From Rhodanobacter sp. (GTDB lineage Bacteria > Pseudomonadota > Gammaproteobacteria > Xanthomonadales > Rhodanobacteraceae): a stretch of DNA of 64,000 nucleotides. This document shows positions 1-8,253 of this stretch, piece after piece (the first letter of the stretch is position 1; each line of letters begins with the position of its first letter). Below the pieces are notes generated by a model that was not told the DNA's origin, did no database searches, and worked only from the letters and a program-made list of their open reading frames with translations. The translations under genes and the position numbers were made by a program. Location: the NCBI GenBank assembly GCA_024711345.1, contig JANJTA010000021.1, forward strand, positions 62,001 to 126,000. The letters run 5' to 3'.

Positions 1-1151
1 ACCTCCAGCAGCTTCGCCGCCAGCACCACCAGCAACGGGGTCAGCGCCATCGACAGGGTGATCGCCAGCACCAGCGCGTCGCGCTGGAGCACGCCGATCA
101 GCCGCTGCTCGGCCGCCTGGCGCAACACCACGAAGGCAAACTCGCCGCCGCACGCCAGCAGTACCACCAGGCGCAGGGTATCGGAACGGTTGAGCCCGCC
201 CAGCAGCCGCCCCAGCGGCCACAGCAGCACGCTCTTCAACAACAGCAGCGCGCCGACCAGGGCGAACATCAAGCCGGGCCGGTGCAGCAGCAGCGACAGG
301 TCCATCGACATGCCCACGCTGATGAAGAACAGCCCCAGCAGCAGGCCCTTGAACGGCTCGATGTTCGATTCCAGCTCGTGCCGGTACTCCGAATCGGCCA
401 GCAGCATGCCGGCCAGGAACGCGCCCAGGGTGGCTGACACGCCGGCCATCTCCATCAGCAGCGCCACGCCCAGCACCACCAGCAGCGCGGTGGCGGTGAA
501 CACTTCCACCGAATCGGCCTTGGCCACGAAGCGGAACACCGGGCGCAACAGGTAGCGGCCGCCGACGATCACCGCCACGATCACGCCCACCGTGCGCAGC
601 ACCGCCAGCAGGTTGAAGTCCTGCGCGGTGGAGGACGCCAGCAGCGGCACCGCGGCGATCAGCGGGATCGCCGCCAGATCCTGGAACAGCAGTACCGAAA
701 ACACCTGGCGGCCGTAAGCCGAACCGGCCTCCTTGCGCTCGGCCAGGATCTGCAGGCCGAACGCGGTGGACGACAGCGCCAGGCTGCCGCCCACGATCGC
801 CGCGCCCTTGCCGGTGAGGCCGACCATGAAATAACCGGCCGCCGCGATCGCCACGCTGGTCGAGAGCACCTGCAGCAGGCCGGTGCCGAACACCGAGCGG
901 CGCATCACCCACAGGCGCTGCGGCGACAGTTCCAGGCCGATCACGAACAGCATCAGCTCGACGCCGAACTCGGAGATCGTCGCCACTCCCTCGGTGTCGC
1001 TGACCAGCCCCAGCAGCTGCGGCCCGATCGCCACGCCGGCGATCAGGTAGCCGAGCACCGCGCCCAGCCGGAAGCGCTTGGTCAGCGGTACCGCGATCAC
1101 CGCCGCCAGCAGGAACACCACCGCGGTCTGCAGGAAATGATGGCTGTCCAA
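1..1151 (-). CDS. CPA2/Kef-type cation:proton antiporter, membrane domain (3' end outside window)
   Basis: Inner-membrane monovalent cation:proton antiporter of the CPA2 family. Reading leftward from a TTG codon at 1151, the frame stays open for 383 codons to the window edge and is almost all hydrophobic helices. It includes LGAVLGYLIAGVAIGP near the N terminus and GGSLALSSTAF in the middle, both typical of Kef/CPA2 exchangers. No ATG lies near the N terminus, so TTG is the best start; it places the first helix (HHFLQTAVVFLLAAV) at the very start. Family members are about 550-650 residues with a C-terminal RCK/TrkA-N domain. That part would lie outside the window, so whether this is a glutathione-gated KefB/KefC or a simple exchanger cannot be told. 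Confidence 0.85.
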   Translation of the reverse strand, partial: MDSHHFLQTAVVFLLAAVIAVPLTKRFRLGAVLGYLIAGVAIGPQLLGLVSDTEGVATISEFGVELMLFVIGLELSPQRLWVMRRSVFGTGLLQVLSTSVAIAAAGYFMVGLTGKGAAIVGGSLALSSTAFGLQILAERKEAGSAYGRQVFSVLLFQDLAAIPLIAAVPLLASSTAQDFNLLAVLRTVGVIVAVIVGGRYLLRPVFRFVAKADSVEVFTATALLVVLGVALLMEMAGVSATLGAFLAGMLLADSEYRHELESNIEPFKGLLLGLFFISVGMSMDLSLLLHRPGLMFALVGALLLLKSVLLWPLGRLLGGLNRSDTLRLVVLLACGGEFAFVVLRQAAEQRLIGVLQRDALVLAITLSMALTPLLVVLAAKLLE

Positions 1152-1240
1152 GCGCTGGCGGCTCCGGTCGGGGATACCCGATTATTCCACGCGCAGGATG
1201 ACCGCACGGCATCGCCGCATCGGTTCCGTGTCGGGCGGCC

Positions 1241-1275
1241 GAAAAACGATCAGGCCCGCACGGGGCGGGCCTGAT
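1241..1275 (-). terminator. Rho-independent terminator of the M3 peptidase gene
   Basis: A perfect 11-bp inverted repeat (1249-1259 with 1265-1275, loop of 5) is followed on the minus strand by a T run (complement of the A run at 1242-1246). It lies 28 bases after the peptidase stop codon and points in the same direction. Confidence 0.9.
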
Positions 1276-1302
1276 TGGCCGTTTCGGGAACGGGCGTGCC
1301 GC

Positions 1303-3483
1303 TTACTGTTTTGGTGCGTCCTTCAGGCCCCGGTTTTCCAGCATCGGCTCGATCTCGGGGTCGTGGCCGCGCCAGTCGCGGTACATCTTCGCCAGCTCCT
1401 CGGTGTTGCCGCGCGAGAGCACCATCGCGCGGAAGCGGTCGCCGTTCTCGCGGCTCAGCCCGCCGTGTTCCTTGAAGCCGATGAACGCATCGTCGGCCAG
1501 CATCTGCGTCCACAGGTAGGCGTAGTAGCCGGCGGCGTAGCCGTTGCCCCAGATGTGCTGGAAGTAGCTGGAGCGGTAGCGCGGCGGCACATAGGAAAGA
1601 TCCACGCCGTCCTTCTTCAGCGCGGCGGTCTCGAACTGGTCGGCGTCCTGCAGCGGCGCGTCGGCGCCGAGCGTGTGCCAGTTCATGTCGAGCAGGGCGG
1701 CGGCGACCAGCTCGGTCATGTCGTACCCCTTGTTGAACTTGCCGGCCTTCTTCATCTTGTCGACCAGCGCCACCGGCATCGGCGCGCCGGTCTGGTAGTG
1801 CTTCGCGTAGTGCGCGAACACCGTCGGATCGGTGGCCCAGTGTTCGTTGAACTGCGACGGGAACTCGACGAAGTCGCGCGCCGTGTTGGTGCCGGACAGG
1901 GTCGGGTACTGCTCGTCGGCGAAGATGCCGTGCAGCGCATGCCCGAACTCGTGGAACATGGTGATCACGTCGTCGAACGACAGCAGCGCCGGCTGACCGG
2001 CGGCCGGCTTGCTGAAGTTGCACACGTTGTAGACCACCGGCTTGGTGCCCAGCAGCTTCGACTGGTTGACCAGGTTGTCCATCCAGGCGCCGCCGTTCTT
2101 GTTGTCGCGCTTGAAGTAGTCGGTGTAGAACAGCGCCAGCGACTTGCCGTCGTGATCGAACACCTCGAACACGCGCATGTCCGGCTGGTACACCGGAATG
2201 TCGTGGCGCTCCTTGAAGGTCAGCCCGTACAGCTGGTTGGCGGCGTAGAACACGCCGTTCTGCAGCACGTTGTCCAGCTCGAAGTACGGCTTGATCTGGT
2301 TCTCGTCGAGGTCGAACTTCGCCTTGCGCACCTGCTCGGCGTAGAAGTTCCAGTCCCACGGCGCCAGCTTGAAGCCGCCGTGCTGCCGGTCGATCACCGC
2401 CTGGATGTCGGCCGCCTCGGCCTTCGCGCGCGCGGTGACCGCGGGCACCAGGTCGTGCATGAACTTCAGCGCCGTCTGCGGCGTCTTCGCCATCTGGTCG
2501 TCCAGCTTCCACGCCGCATAGTTCGGGAAGCCGAGCAGCCTGGCCTGTTCGGCGCGGATCTGCGCCAGCCGCTCGATGGTCTTGCGGGTGTCGTTGGCGT
2601 CGCCCTGCTCGGCGCGGTTCCACGAGGCCTCGAACAGCGCCTGGCGGGTGGCGCGATCGGTCAGGTCCTGCAGTTCGGGCTGCTGGGTGGTGTTCTGCAG
2701 GCTCAGCACGTACTTGCCGTCCTGCTTGCGCTCCTTGCCGGCGGCGGCCGCGGCAGCCAGCTCGGCATCGGACAGGCCGGCCAGCTGCGCCTTGTCGGCG
2801 ATCACCGGCGCGGCCTCCTTGGTCGCGGCCAGCAGCTTGTTGGTGAAGGCGGTGCTCAGCGTCGACTCTTCCTTGTTGAGCTCCTTCAACTTCGCCTTGT
2901 CGGCGTCGGAGAGCTTTGCGCCAGCATGCACGAAATTGCGGTACACCACCTCGACCAGGCGCGCCGACTCCGGATCGAGCTTGAGCGTGTCGCGCTGGTC
3001 GTAGACCGCCTGCACGCGCTGGAACAGCTTGCCGTTGAGGTGGATCGCGTCCTCGTGCGCAGCCAGCTTCGGCGCTTCCTCTTCCTGCACCTTCTGCAGC
3101 GCGTCGTTGGTGTTGGCACCGGTGACGGCGTTGAACGCTGCCATCACCCGGTGCAGCATCGCGCCGGATTTCTCCATCGCCACGTAGGTGTTCTCGAAGG
3201 TGGGCGCGGCCGGGTCATTGGCGATTTTCTCGATCTCGGCCAGCTGCTGGCGCATGCCCTCCTCAATGGCCGGTTGGTAATCGGCGTCGTGGATCTTGTC
3301 GAACGGTGGCGCCTGGAACGGCAGCGTGCTGGCACTGTAGAACGGGTTGCTGGTCATGGCTGTGCTGCTGGCGGCGGCGACGGAAGCGGCCGGCGCGGGG
3401 GGATGGGCGGTTCCCTGCGGCTGCTGCGAGCAGGCGGCAAGGGCCATGGTGGTGGCGATCATGATCGTGCGCAGGCGAAGCAT
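1303..3483 (-). CDS. dcp: M3-family zinc metallopeptidase (peptidyl-dipeptidase Dcp-like), lipoprotein
   Basis: Zinc metallopeptidase of family M3 (peptidyl-dipeptidase/oligopeptidase A type), 726 residues. The catalytic HEFGH motif is at about residues 511-515, in MFHEFGHALHG, with the downstream metal-ligand region ARDFVEFPSQ. The chosen ATG at 3483 gives a classic lipoprotein signal, MLRLRTIMIATTMALAAC, with lipobox LAAC, so the enzyme is probably anchored in the periplasm or envelope. A longer open frame upstream of this start has no signal peptide and is rejected. The Ser/Ala/Pro-rich stretch after the lipobox is a linker. The family cleaves short peptides, often releasing C-terminal dipeptides. 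The gene stands alone and ends at a clear terminator. Confidence 0.93.
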   Translation of the reverse strand: MLRLRTIMIATTMALAACSQQPQGTAHPPAPAASVAAASSTAMTSNPFYSASTLPFQAPPFDKIHDADYQPAIEEGMRQQLAEIEKIANDPAAPTFENTYVAMEKSGAMLHRVMAAFNAVTGANTNDALQKVQEEEAPKLAAHEDAIHLNGKLFQRVQAVYDQRDTLKLDPESARLVEVVYRNFVHAGAKLSDADKAKLKELNKEESTLSTAFTNKLLAATKEAAPVIADKAQLAGLSDAELAAAAAAGKERKQDGKYVLSLQNTTQQPELQDLTDRATRQALFEASWNRAEQGDANDTRKTIERLAQIRAEQARLLGFPNYAAWKLDDQMAKTPQTALKFMHDLVPAVTARAKAEAADIQAVIDRQHGGFKLAPWDWNFYAEQVRKAKFDLDENQIKPYFELDNVLQNGVFYAANQLYGLTFKERHDIPVYQPDMRVFEVFDHDGKSLALFYTDYFKRDNKNGGAWMDNLVNQSKLLGTKPVVYNVCNFSKPAAGQPALLSFDDVITMFHEFGHALHGIFADEQYPTLSGTNTARDFVEFPSQFNEHWATDPTVFAHYAKHYQTGAPMPVALVDKMKKAGKFNKGYDMTELVAAALLDMNWHTLGADAPLQDADQFETAALKKDGVDLSYVPPRYRSSYFQHIWGNGYAAGYYAYLWTQMLADDAFIGFKEHGGLSRENGDRFRAMVLSRGNTEELAKMYRDWRGHDPEIEPMLENRGLKDAPKQ

Positions 3484-3596
3484 GCGGTCTCCCGGGTTGC
3501 GAGGTGCCCGACGGCGGGCAGGACGAGTCGTGACCGCCGACTGTAGCGACAGCGCGGCGAGTTTCCAAACCGCAGGGTCCTGCGCCGGCGCGCCGC

Positions 3597-3944
3597 TCAG
3601 GCCGCCCGCAGGTCGCGCAGCTGCCATGCCGCGCCGATCAGCAGGTACAGCCGGTGGCGCACCACGCTCATCGGCAGGTCGGTGACCAGGTCCACGTCGG
3701 TGCGCAGGTCGGCGACCCGGGCATGCACCTGCGCGGCCGGGTCGGTGGCGCCGAGGCTGGCGTCCACCGCGTCCGGCTCCGGCTGCGCCGCACGCCAGCG
3801 CTGGAACAGGTCGTCGTCGCGCAAGGCCTGCTGCAGCGCGGCGGCAAAATCGTTGGGGCCGGCGCCGTCGTAGGCGAAACGCGGGTCGTCGCCGCGGGCG
3901 TGGGCCAGATCGGCGATCGACAGGTAGTAGTGGTTGCGGGCCAT
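3597..3944 (-). CDS. Conserved hypothetical protein, 115 aa
   Basis: A soluble 115-residue protein beginning MARNHYYLSIADLA. No signal peptide, membrane segment or recognised motif is visible. Its N-terminal half is acidic (GDDPRFAYDG, LRDDDLFQRW) and it ends with a short hydrophobic helix, RHRLYLLIGAAWQLRDL. It lies 52 bases downstream of bioD on the same strand and may be its second cistron. Function unknown. The clean ATG, codon usage typical of the region and lack of a better competing frame support it being real. Confidence 0.65.
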   Translation of the reverse strand: MARNHYYLSIADLAHARGDDPRFAYDGAGPNDFAAALQQALRDDDLFQRWRAAQPEPDAVDASLGATDPAAQVHARVADLRTDVDLVTDLPMSVVRHRLYLLIGAAWQLRDLRAA

Positions 3945-3996
3945 GACGCCTCCGGAGTGCGGACAGGCGCCTATCGCAGCACGCCACGCGTGAAGT

Positions 3997-4674
3997 TCAG
4001 TCCAACGCCGTCACTGCCGCGCGCAGATGGCCGGCGGCCTGCGCCGGCGCCAGGCCGTGCGGCAGCACGCCCAGGCATGGCGCCGGCAGCAGCCGGCACA
4101 GCGTGGCCACGTTCTCCTCCAGCGCGTCCATCGCCGGGTCGACGCAGTTGCCGATCCAGCCGAGCAGGCGGCAGCCGTCGGCGGCGATCGCGCGCGCGCT
4201 GAGCTGGGCATGGTTGAGGCAGCCCAGCCGCAGGCCCACCACCAGGATCACCGGCAGCTGCCACTGTTTCGCGATGTCCGAAGCAAACAACCCCGGCGCC
4301 AGCGGCACCAGCCAGCCGCCGATGCCTTCGACCACCACCGCATCGTGCGTCGCCTGCAGCTGCGCAAAGGCCTCGCGCAGCGGCGCCAGCGTGATCTCGG
4401 TGCCGTCGTGCTCCGCCGCCAGGTGCGGCGACAGCGGCTCGCGCAGCGTTGTCGGGTTGACCAGCGCATACGGCGCCTCCGTGTCGCCGGCTGCCAGCAG
4501 CGCCAGCGCGTCGTCGTTGCGCAGGCCATCCGGCGTTTCCGCACAACCGCTGGCCACCGGCTTCATGCCGCAGGCAGAACGCCCCGCCGCGCGCAGCGCG
4601 TGCAGCAGCGTGCAGGCGGCATGGGTCTTGCCGATGCCGGTGTCGGTGCCGGCGATGAACACGGCGCGGTTCAT
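3997..4674 (-). CDS. bioD: Dethiobiotin synthetase BioD
   Basis: ATP-dependent dethiobiotin synthetase (7,8-diaminononanoate + CO2 to dethiobiotin), the penultimate step of biotin synthesis, 225 residues. The P-loop GTDTGIGKT (residues 9-17) is the BioD signature and is followed by the substrate region GMKPVASGC. Further motifs are VEGIGGWLVPL and the base-recognition region WIGNCVD. The ATG at 4674 puts the P-loop at the usual distance from the N terminus; an upstream in-frame extension is not needed. No other bio gene is in the window. Confidence 0.95.
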   Translation of the reverse strand: MNRAVFIAGTDTGIGKTHAACTLLHALRAAGRSACGMKPVASGCAETPDGLRNDDALALLAAGDTEAPYALVNPTTLREPLSPHLAAEHDGTEITLAPLREAFAQLQATHDAVVVEGIGGWLVPLAPGLFASDIAKQWQLPVILVVGLRLGCLNHAQLSARAIAADGCRLLGWIGNCVDPAMDALEENVATLCRLLPAPCLGVLPHGLAPAQAAGHLRAAVTALD

Positions 4675-4813
4675 GGGTGGCGCTCCTTCGTTGTCCACCT
4701 GCCTGCGTCTACGTGGTGCATCCGTGTTTCCTCCATGCCCGAGCCGGGCGCGATGGTCGGCGCCGCGGCACCGACGTGGCAAGCATGACGTATGGCACAC
4801 GCCGAAGCGGCAC

Positions 4814-4879
4814 TTAGGAAGTTCTTAGGAAATCCGCAGCGAAGTTTTAGGAAACGCGCGCGGCGCGCCTGCCTAGACT
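4814..4879 (+). promoter_or_regulatory. Phased TTAGGAA direct repeats and candidate -10 upstream of the hemerythrin-like gene
   Basis: TTAGGAA occurs at 4814-4820, 4825-4831 and 4847-4853, so the spacings are exactly 11 and 22 bases. Read as CTTAGG-N5-CTTAGG with a degenerate middle unit, this has the architecture of sites for OmpR/PmrA-type response regulators. A weak -10, TAGACT (4874-4879), lies 20 bases after the last repeat, which puts that repeat over the -35 position as for an activator. The regulator is not encoded nearby. Confidence 0.6.
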
Positions 4880-4947
4880 GGCCGTCCCCGACGCGTTGCA
4901 TCGTGCAGCGCCGTCGTTCCACCCCCATCCCATCACGGCAGGCCATC

Positions 4948-5673
4948 ATGCACCACTCATCCCCCCGATCCGTCGCGGCCGCGGCCGCGTCCGCGCGCTA
5001 CAACATGTACGGTTTCATCCACAAGGCGCTGCGCGCCTTCATGGCCGATACCCTGCTGCGGCTGGGCCGCATGGACCTCGCCGACGAGCGCGAGGTCGAC
5101 GCCACGCTGCGGCAGGCGCGCGAGCTGCTCGGCTTCTGTCGGGTGCACCTGGACGACGAGAACCGCTTCGTGCACCCGGCGCTGGAAGCGTGCGAGCCGG
5201 GCTCGGCGGCACGCATCGCCGGCGAGCACGTGCATCACGAGGAAGACATCGCGCTGCTGCTCGAGCAGGTCGACGCGCTGGAGCAGCGGCGCGTGGACGC
5301 CGCCGCCGGCGGGGCCGCCACCGACCTCTACCGCTGGTTCGCGCTGTTCGTCGGCGAGAACTTCCGGCACATGGACTACGAGGAGCGCGAGCACAACGCG
5401 GTGCTGTGGGCGCACTACAGCGACGCCGAGCTGCTGGCGATCGAAGGCGCGCTGGTCGCCTCGTTGCCGCCGCAGGCCAGTGCGCTCGGGTTGCGCTGGA
5501 TGCTGCCCTCGCTCAGCCACGCCGAGCGCCTGCAGCTGCTGGGCGGCATCCGCGCCAACGCCCCCGACCACGTGTTCAGCGGCGCGCTGGCGCTGGCCCG
5601 CGCCCACCTGGACGAACACGACTGGCGCAAGCTGTCCGCCGCGCTGGCGCTGCCGGCGGCGCAGGCCGCCTAG
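4948..5673 (+). CDS. Hemerythrin-like (HHE) domain protein
   Basis: A soluble 241-residue protein with hemerythrin-like spacing of His/Glu residues: VHLDDENRFVHPALE, GEHVHHEEDIALLLEQ and ENFRHMDYEEREHNAVLW. These are the ligands expected for an oxo-bridged diiron site in a four-helix bundle. Such bacterial proteins are linked to oxygen, nitric oxide or iron handling. The ATG at 4948 is used; an internal ATG at 5005 would remove only an Ala-rich leader. Upstream lie the 11-bp phased TTAGGAA repeats. The stop codon overlaps the stop of the convergent gene in a shared CTAG (5670-5673). Confidence 0.8.
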   Translation: MHHSSPRSVAAAAASARYNMYGFIHKALRAFMADTLLRLGRMDLADEREVDATLRQARELLGFCRVHLDDENRFVHPALEACEPGSAARIAGEHVHHEEDIALLLEQVDALEQRRVDAAAGGAATDLYRWFALFVGENFRHMDYEEREHNAVLWAHYSDAELLAIEGALVASLPPQASALGLRWMLPSLSHAERLQLLGGIRANAPDHVFSGALALARAHLDEHDWRKLSAALALPAAQAA

Positions 5674-7016
5674 GGCCGCGTGCCGGCGGGCACGTCGACC
5701 AGCTGCAGCGGCCGCTCCACGCACAGGCGGAAGCGGCCGCGTCCGGTCTTCTCGATACGCACGCAGGCCTCGCGTTCGAGCAGCCGCCACTGCAGCAGGA
5801 TCAGCCGTGCCTCCAGGTTGTCGCTGATGTCCGGCAGGCGGATGCGCGGGTCGAGCCGCAGCTCGCGGTTGGCGAAGCTGCTGCGGCCGGCCTCGTGGTC
5901 GCGCAGCAGCGCCCACAGGATCGCGCCGGCCACGCCCTTGATCAGGTAGTCGTCGCCGAAGAACACGCTGTCGTTCTCGGCGTAGTGGCGCACCGTCACC
6001 GTCGGCCCCGCCACGCGGCGCCGACGCTGCTGCGCCGGGGCCGGCTCGGCGGCGCTCTCGGCCGCGTCGCGGAACAGATTGATCGCCAGGCCCAGCTGCG
6101 CGGCCAGGGTGACCAGCGCGTCTTCGTCGTCGTAGCCGAAGCGCAGGTCCTGCGGGCTCTCCACGTACAGCACGCCGAGCAGGCGACGGCCGGCGCTGAT
6201 CGGTACCGCCAGCTGGCTGCGCGACTCGGCCAGGCCCGGCGGCGGGATCGCGGTTTCCAGCCGATCGGCCTCGTCGCCCTGCGCCACCGCCTCGCGGATC
6301 GCGCGGCCGTAGGCGTACTCGCTGGTCATGTGCGCGATGCGGATCGGCGTGCCCTCGCGCGCCGCCACGCCGATCACGCCCTCGCCCAGCGGGATCTCCG
6401 AGCCGATGCCGGACTGCTCGTAGCCGCAGCTGGCCACGGTGAACAGCTTGCGCCCGCCGCCGTCGAGCAGCAGCACCATCGCGTGGCGTACCTCGAAATC
6501 CTCGCGCAGCGAGGCCAGCATGGCCTCCAGCAGGCTCTCCAGGTCGGCCGCCGCGGCCAGCCGCTGCGTGCCGTGGCGCACCGCCGCCAGCAGGTTGCGC
6601 CGCGGCGGCGAAGGCGGCAGCGGGCGGCCCGGTACCTGCTCGATCGCCTGCACGTGGTAGACGTCCGAACCCTTCAGGCGGAACACCTCGCTCATGCCGA
6701 CGTGCGAGGCGATCCCCGCCAGTTTGGCGCGCATGCGCTCGAACAGCGGCCCCTCGGTTTCGGTGCGCAGGTAGCGCAGCGACAGCCGGTACATCGCCGC
6801 GGTCTGCGGGTGGATCAGCAGCAATCGCGCCTGCGGGTTGGCCAGGATGTTGTGCCGGGTCTTGTTGAAGAACTGGAACGACAGCGCCAGGTGGCTGCCG
6901 TCGAGGTACTCGATCTGCGACAGGTAGGCCACGTTCGGCGTGCCGTCCGGCGCGCAGGTGGCCATCACGCCGGGGATGCTGCCGTCGAGGCAGTCGCGGA
7001 TCGCATCCAGGTTCAC
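5670..7016 (-). CDS. PPOX-like / GAF fusion protein with C-terminal winged-helix-like region
   Basis: A 448-residue fusion. Residues 1-150 form a pyridoxamine-phosphate-oxidase-like split barrel (GVMATCAPDGTPNVAYLSQIEY, LANPQARLLLIHPQT). Residues 165-330 are a GAF domain (RHGTQRLAAAADLESLLEAM ... SQLAVPISAGRRLLGVLYVES). A 100-residue C-terminal region (FFGDDYLIKGVAGAILWALL, then NLEARLILLQWRLLE) resembles the winged-helix tail of GAF regulators. The start is GTG at 7016, overlapping the previous stop as GTGA, so translation is coupled. It is probably a small-molecule or redox sensor; the ligand is unknown. Last gene of a three-gene operon. Confidence 0.75.
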   Translation of the reverse strand: MNLDAIRDCLDGSIPGVMATCAPDGTPNVAYLSQIEYLDGSHLALSFQFFNKTRHNILANPQARLLLIHPQTAAMYRLSLRYLRTETEGPLFERMRAKLAGIASHVGMSEVFRLKGSDVYHVQAIEQVPGRPLPPSPPRRNLLAAVRHGTQRLAAAADLESLLEAMLASLREDFEVRHAMVLLLDGGGRKLFTVASCGYEQSGIGSEIPLGEGVIGVAAREGTPIRIAHMTSEYAYGRAIREAVAQGDEADRLETAIPPPGLAESRSQLAVPISAGRRLLGVLYVESPQDLRFGYDDEDALVTLAAQLGLAINLFRDAAESAAEPAPAQQRRRRVAGPTVTVRHYAENDSVFFGDDYLIKGVAGAILWALLRDHEAGRSSFANRELRLDPRIRLPDISDNLEARLILLQWRLLEREACVRIEKTGRGRFRLCVERPLQLVDVPAGTRP

Positions 7017-7507
7017 GGTGCCGCTCCCAGCGGCCGGCCGGCGTCGGGGCCGGGCGTCTGCACGAACGCCGCCGCCGGAGTGAACGCCACCACGCTCAGC
7101 GTGGCGTCGTCGCCGGCCAGCAGCGCCCGCGCCAGCGCCTCGCTGATGCCGATGCGGCCCAGCTCGGCCACCATCGCCGCGCGGTACGCCGCCACCCGCG
7201 CCAGGTCCGCCGGGCGCGCCCGCGCGATGCTGGCGTCGTCGCCCTTGAGCTGCAGCGAGCGGTGCGTGCTCGGGCTGGTGAACACCACCGCGAGGCGCCC
7301 GTTGCGGCGCAGGTCGTCGAACAGCGCCTGCGCCTGCGCGCTCTGCACGAACAACTGCACCCGGCCGCGGTCGCGGCTCACCCGGCAACCCTGCGCGCGC
7401 ACCAGTTCCGGCGCGTTCGCCGCGTCGCGCGCGGCCACGATGATCGACACCGCGCCCTCGACGAAGCGCACGTGTTCGGCATCGAGCACCATAGGTAGCG
7501 GCGCCAT
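7013..7507 (-). CDS. Pyridoxamine 5'-phosphate oxidase-like (FMN-binding split barrel) protein
   Basis: A 164-residue protein with the split-barrel pattern of flavin-binding pyridoxamine phosphate oxidase relatives: VEGAVSIIVAARDAANAPELVRAQGCRV, then GRVQLFVQSAQAQALFDDLRRNGRLAVVFTSP. It starts at ATG 7507, two bases after the stop of the TMEM175-like gene, and ends by overlapping the start of the PPOX-GAF gene. The two neighbours therefore carry related barrels, one free and one fused to GAF. It may act as a flavin reductase or a binding protein; the substrate cannot be read from sequence. Confidence 0.7.
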   Translation of the reverse strand: MAPLPMVLDAEHVRFVEGAVSIIVAARDAANAPELVRAQGCRVSRDRGRVQLFVQSAQAQALFDDLRRNGRLAVVFTSPSTHRSLQLKGDDASIARARPADLARVAAYRAAMVAELGRIGISEALARALLAGDDATLSVVAFTPAAAFVQTPGPDAGRPLGAAP

Positions 7508-7509
7508 CC

Positions 7510-8193
7510 TCAGCCCATGCCGTGGCGGCGACGGAAGCGGGCGACGAGCGGCCCGATCAGGAACATCAGCGCATAAAGGAAGCCCGGCAACGCCCACAGC
7601 GGCGACGGCGCCGACAGCGGCAGCAGCAGCGCCAGCGCCGCCGAGGCCAGGCCAAGCACGGTCGGCACCATCCACACCAGCTGCTCGCACTGCGCTTCCA
7701 GCGGCGAGGCCGCCACGCGGCGCGCGCGCTGGGCCGCATGGCGGAACAGCAGCACAAGCGTGCCGGCCATGCAGGTGAAGGCGAAGCCGTAGACCACCAG
7801 CAGCACGCGTACCTCGCCGGCACTGGCCAGGGTAAACCGGCTGGGCAATCGCCCGCCGCTGAAGGCGTTGAACAGACTGGCGAACATCATGTGCAGCGGG
7901 TACACGAAGATCAGCGCAAAGAACACCAGCAGCAGCGACAGCCACAGGCCGGTGCCGTCCGCGCTCGGACAGCGGCGCCGCCAGCGCACGTGGCCGTACC
8001 AGAAGTAGGCGATCATCGAGAAACACACGGCAAACGCCGGGATGCCGCCGAGCATGTGCAGCAGCGCCTCCGCACTGTCCGGCACCACGTCGCCGCCGAT
8101 CACCAGCAGGGTCAGCGTGAAGGCGAAGGCGCCGTCCACGAACATGTCCAGTCGCCCCGCGGCGACCCCCTCGCGCTGCTCGGTCAGGCTCAT
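7510..8193 (-). CDS. TMEM175-family potassium channel-like membrane protein
   Basis: A 227-residue integral membrane protein with about six helices. Near the N terminus it has RLDMFVDGAFAFTLTLLVI, a variant of the R-x(3)-FSD-G-x-FA signature of TMEM175 (DUF1211) channels, with Val in place of the usual Ser. Bacterial TMEM175 proteins are potassium-permeable tetrameric channels with two such repeats per chain; only one clear copy is seen here. The start at ATG 8193 gives MSLTEQREG before the signature helix. First gene of the operon with the two PPOX-type genes, diverging from the methionine sulfoxide reductase gene. Confidence 0.8.
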   Translation of the reverse strand: MSLTEQREGVAAGRLDMFVDGAFAFTLTLLVIGGDVVPDSAEALLHMLGGIPAFAVCFSMIAYFWYGHVRWRRRCPSADGTGLWLSLLLVFFALIFVYPLHMMFASLFNAFSGGRLPSRFTLASAGEVRVLLVVYGFAFTCMAGTLVLLFRHAAQRARRVAASPLEAQCEQLVWMVPTVLGLASAALALLLPLSAPSPLWALPGFLYALMFLIGPLVARFRRRHGMG

Positions 8194-8253
8194 CGCGCAT
8201 CCCCATGCCGTTGGCTCGGCGCATAATACGTATTTTGTTGCCGGGTGCGTCGC

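Noticed and set aside
1198-3546. Plus-strand frame of 782 codons antisense to the M3 peptidase
   Set aside because: The sequence is low-complexity, rich in Arg, His, Val and Gln, with no family motif, while the opposite strand has HEFGH, a lipoprotein signal and a terminator.
4685-4730. Fourth ECF-type promoter at TGCATCCG upstream of bioD
   Set aside because: The -35-like TGCATCCG has no CGTAT at the required distance and is not oriented toward a fitting start.
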